A DNA stretch of 38,847 bases, taken from assembly GCA_027028545.1 (NCBI GenBank), contig JALVIT010000052.1, forward strand, positions 1 through 38,847, written 5' to 3'. Below, piece after piece: positions 38,072 through 38,847 of the stretch (position 1 is its first letter; each line of letters begins with the position of its first letter). Made by a program: the position numbers and the translations under genes. The notes beneath the pieces are model-generated. The model was not told where the DNA came from. It ran no database searches and was given only the letters and a program-made list of their open reading frames with translations. The DNA is from Desulfurococcales archaeon (GTDB lineage: Archaea > Thermoproteota > Thermoprotei_A > Sulfolobales > Desulfurococcaceae).

Positions 38072-38847
38072 ATGATGAGGGGTAGGAATACTATATTACT
38101 ATACTTCCTACTAGTATTCCTACTCTCCCAGATATTTCCAGCAAATAATGTAATCACTACTGATCCCCCAATTTATATAGGAGACAGCAATGCTAGGGAT
38201 AAAGTCCTTGTGGGGTTCACACCCTACTGGACTATTTCAGGATACACCCCTAGGAGATTATTCGACTACCTCATATTCTTCGATGCACCCGTTAATGGTG
38301 ATGGTAGTATCGACACCTCTAGAATAGATGCATATCTAGATGATATTGAGAGGATTAATTCGACCTGTAACTGCACGTTTCTCATAGCACTTACATGTTT
38401 CAACCAAGATGATCAGGATAGTATTCTGGGGTTATATCTAGAAGATTTTAAGAACAATATCATCAATCTCATCAATACTTATGGTTTTGAAGGCATTAAT
38501 CTGGACTTCGAGTTTATGCGTGATACAAATTCTATAACCGGTGGAGATAATAGCGATTATCTCCTAGAATTATTCCAATACCTTAAATCTCAGGGATTAA
38601 TAGTCTCGATAGATGTTGCTGGAGGGGTTGAAACAGTCTATCGTGATAGTAGATTGGCCAGCTATGTAGACTTTGTGTTTTTGATGGGTTATGATTTCCA
38701 CTGGTCTACAGCGCCTACATCGGGTCCCGTATCACCCTTTATGAGTAGTAGGGAGTTTGATGTCGATGATTCGTTGAGTATTCTTGATAACTATTATCCT
38801 CTGGATAAGATTGTCTTGGGATTACCACTGTATGGTTATGATTGGCC
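38072..38847 (+). CDS. Secreted glycoside hydrolase family 18-like protein (N-terminal part, truncated by window end)
   Basis: Own translation from ATG 38072: MMRGRNTILLYFLLVFLLSQIFPANNV... (signal peptide), VLVGFTPYW, YGFEGINLDFEF (GH18 catalytic-motif-like), FVFLMGYDFHW, IVLGLPLYGYDW. Not in ORF track because it runs off the end. Confidence 0.85.
   Translation, partial: MMRGRNTILLYFLLVFLLSQIFPANNVITTDPPIYIGDSNARDKVLVGFTPYWTISGYTPRRLFDYLIFFDAPVNGDGSIDTSRIDAYLDDIERINSTCNCTFLIALTCFNQDDQDSILGLYLEDFKNNIINLINTYGFEGINLDFEFMRDTNSITGGDNSDYLLELFQYLKSQGLIVSIDVAGGVETVYRDSRLASYVDFVFLMGYDFHWSTAPTSGPVSPFMSSREFDVDDSLSILDNYYPLDKIVLGLPLYGYDW

Noticed and set aside
1-38847. CRISPR arrays, rRNA, intact transposase genes
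   Set aside because: No regularly spaced direct repeats, rRNA-like blocks or transposase motifs were seen by eye; short ATA/TAT-rich similarities reflect base composition.

Overview
AT-rich window, apparently from a hyperthermophilic crenarchaeon (Desulfurococcales-like; inferred from gene content and style, not verified). It is densely coding, with long operons of ATGA-overlapping genes. From left to right: (i) a minus-strand surface-glycan locus at 1-4415 (three glycosyltransferases, a thymidylate-kinase-like P-loop protein, a nucleotidyltransferase-like protein) facing a plus-strand Wzx-like flippase; (ii) an 11-gene minus-strand operon at 5920-16165 combining MoxR AAA ATPase, DUF58, DUF4350-like and DUF4129-like membrane proteins with an exosortase/archaeosortase-family protease (Cys198/Arg250/His271 candidate triad) and a DUF1616-like protein split into two reverse-ordered genes; (iii) a radical SAM protein, an isochorismatase-family hydrolase and a BtuFCD/FecBCD-type ABC importer; (iv) dphB, and a 1195-aa secreted beta-propeller/Ig-like protein whose C-terminus (PLPEPN, hydrophobic helix, RRR) resembles a sortase sorting signal; (v) isopentenyl phosphate kinase, a second radical SAM protein, a GT-B-like protein, an SSF symporter with a small partner, an MFS transporter, cysS, a PaREP1/HEPN-like protein, a nucleoside phosphorylase and the start of a secreted GH18-like protein cut by the window end. 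Main leads: the archaeosortase/MoxR/DUF58 operon plus its possible in-window substrate, and two dispersed GC-rich structured intergenic elements (16262-16333 and 31951-32020) that share sequence and hairpin organisation and are explained by no gene. All family assignments are by eye; nothing was searched.
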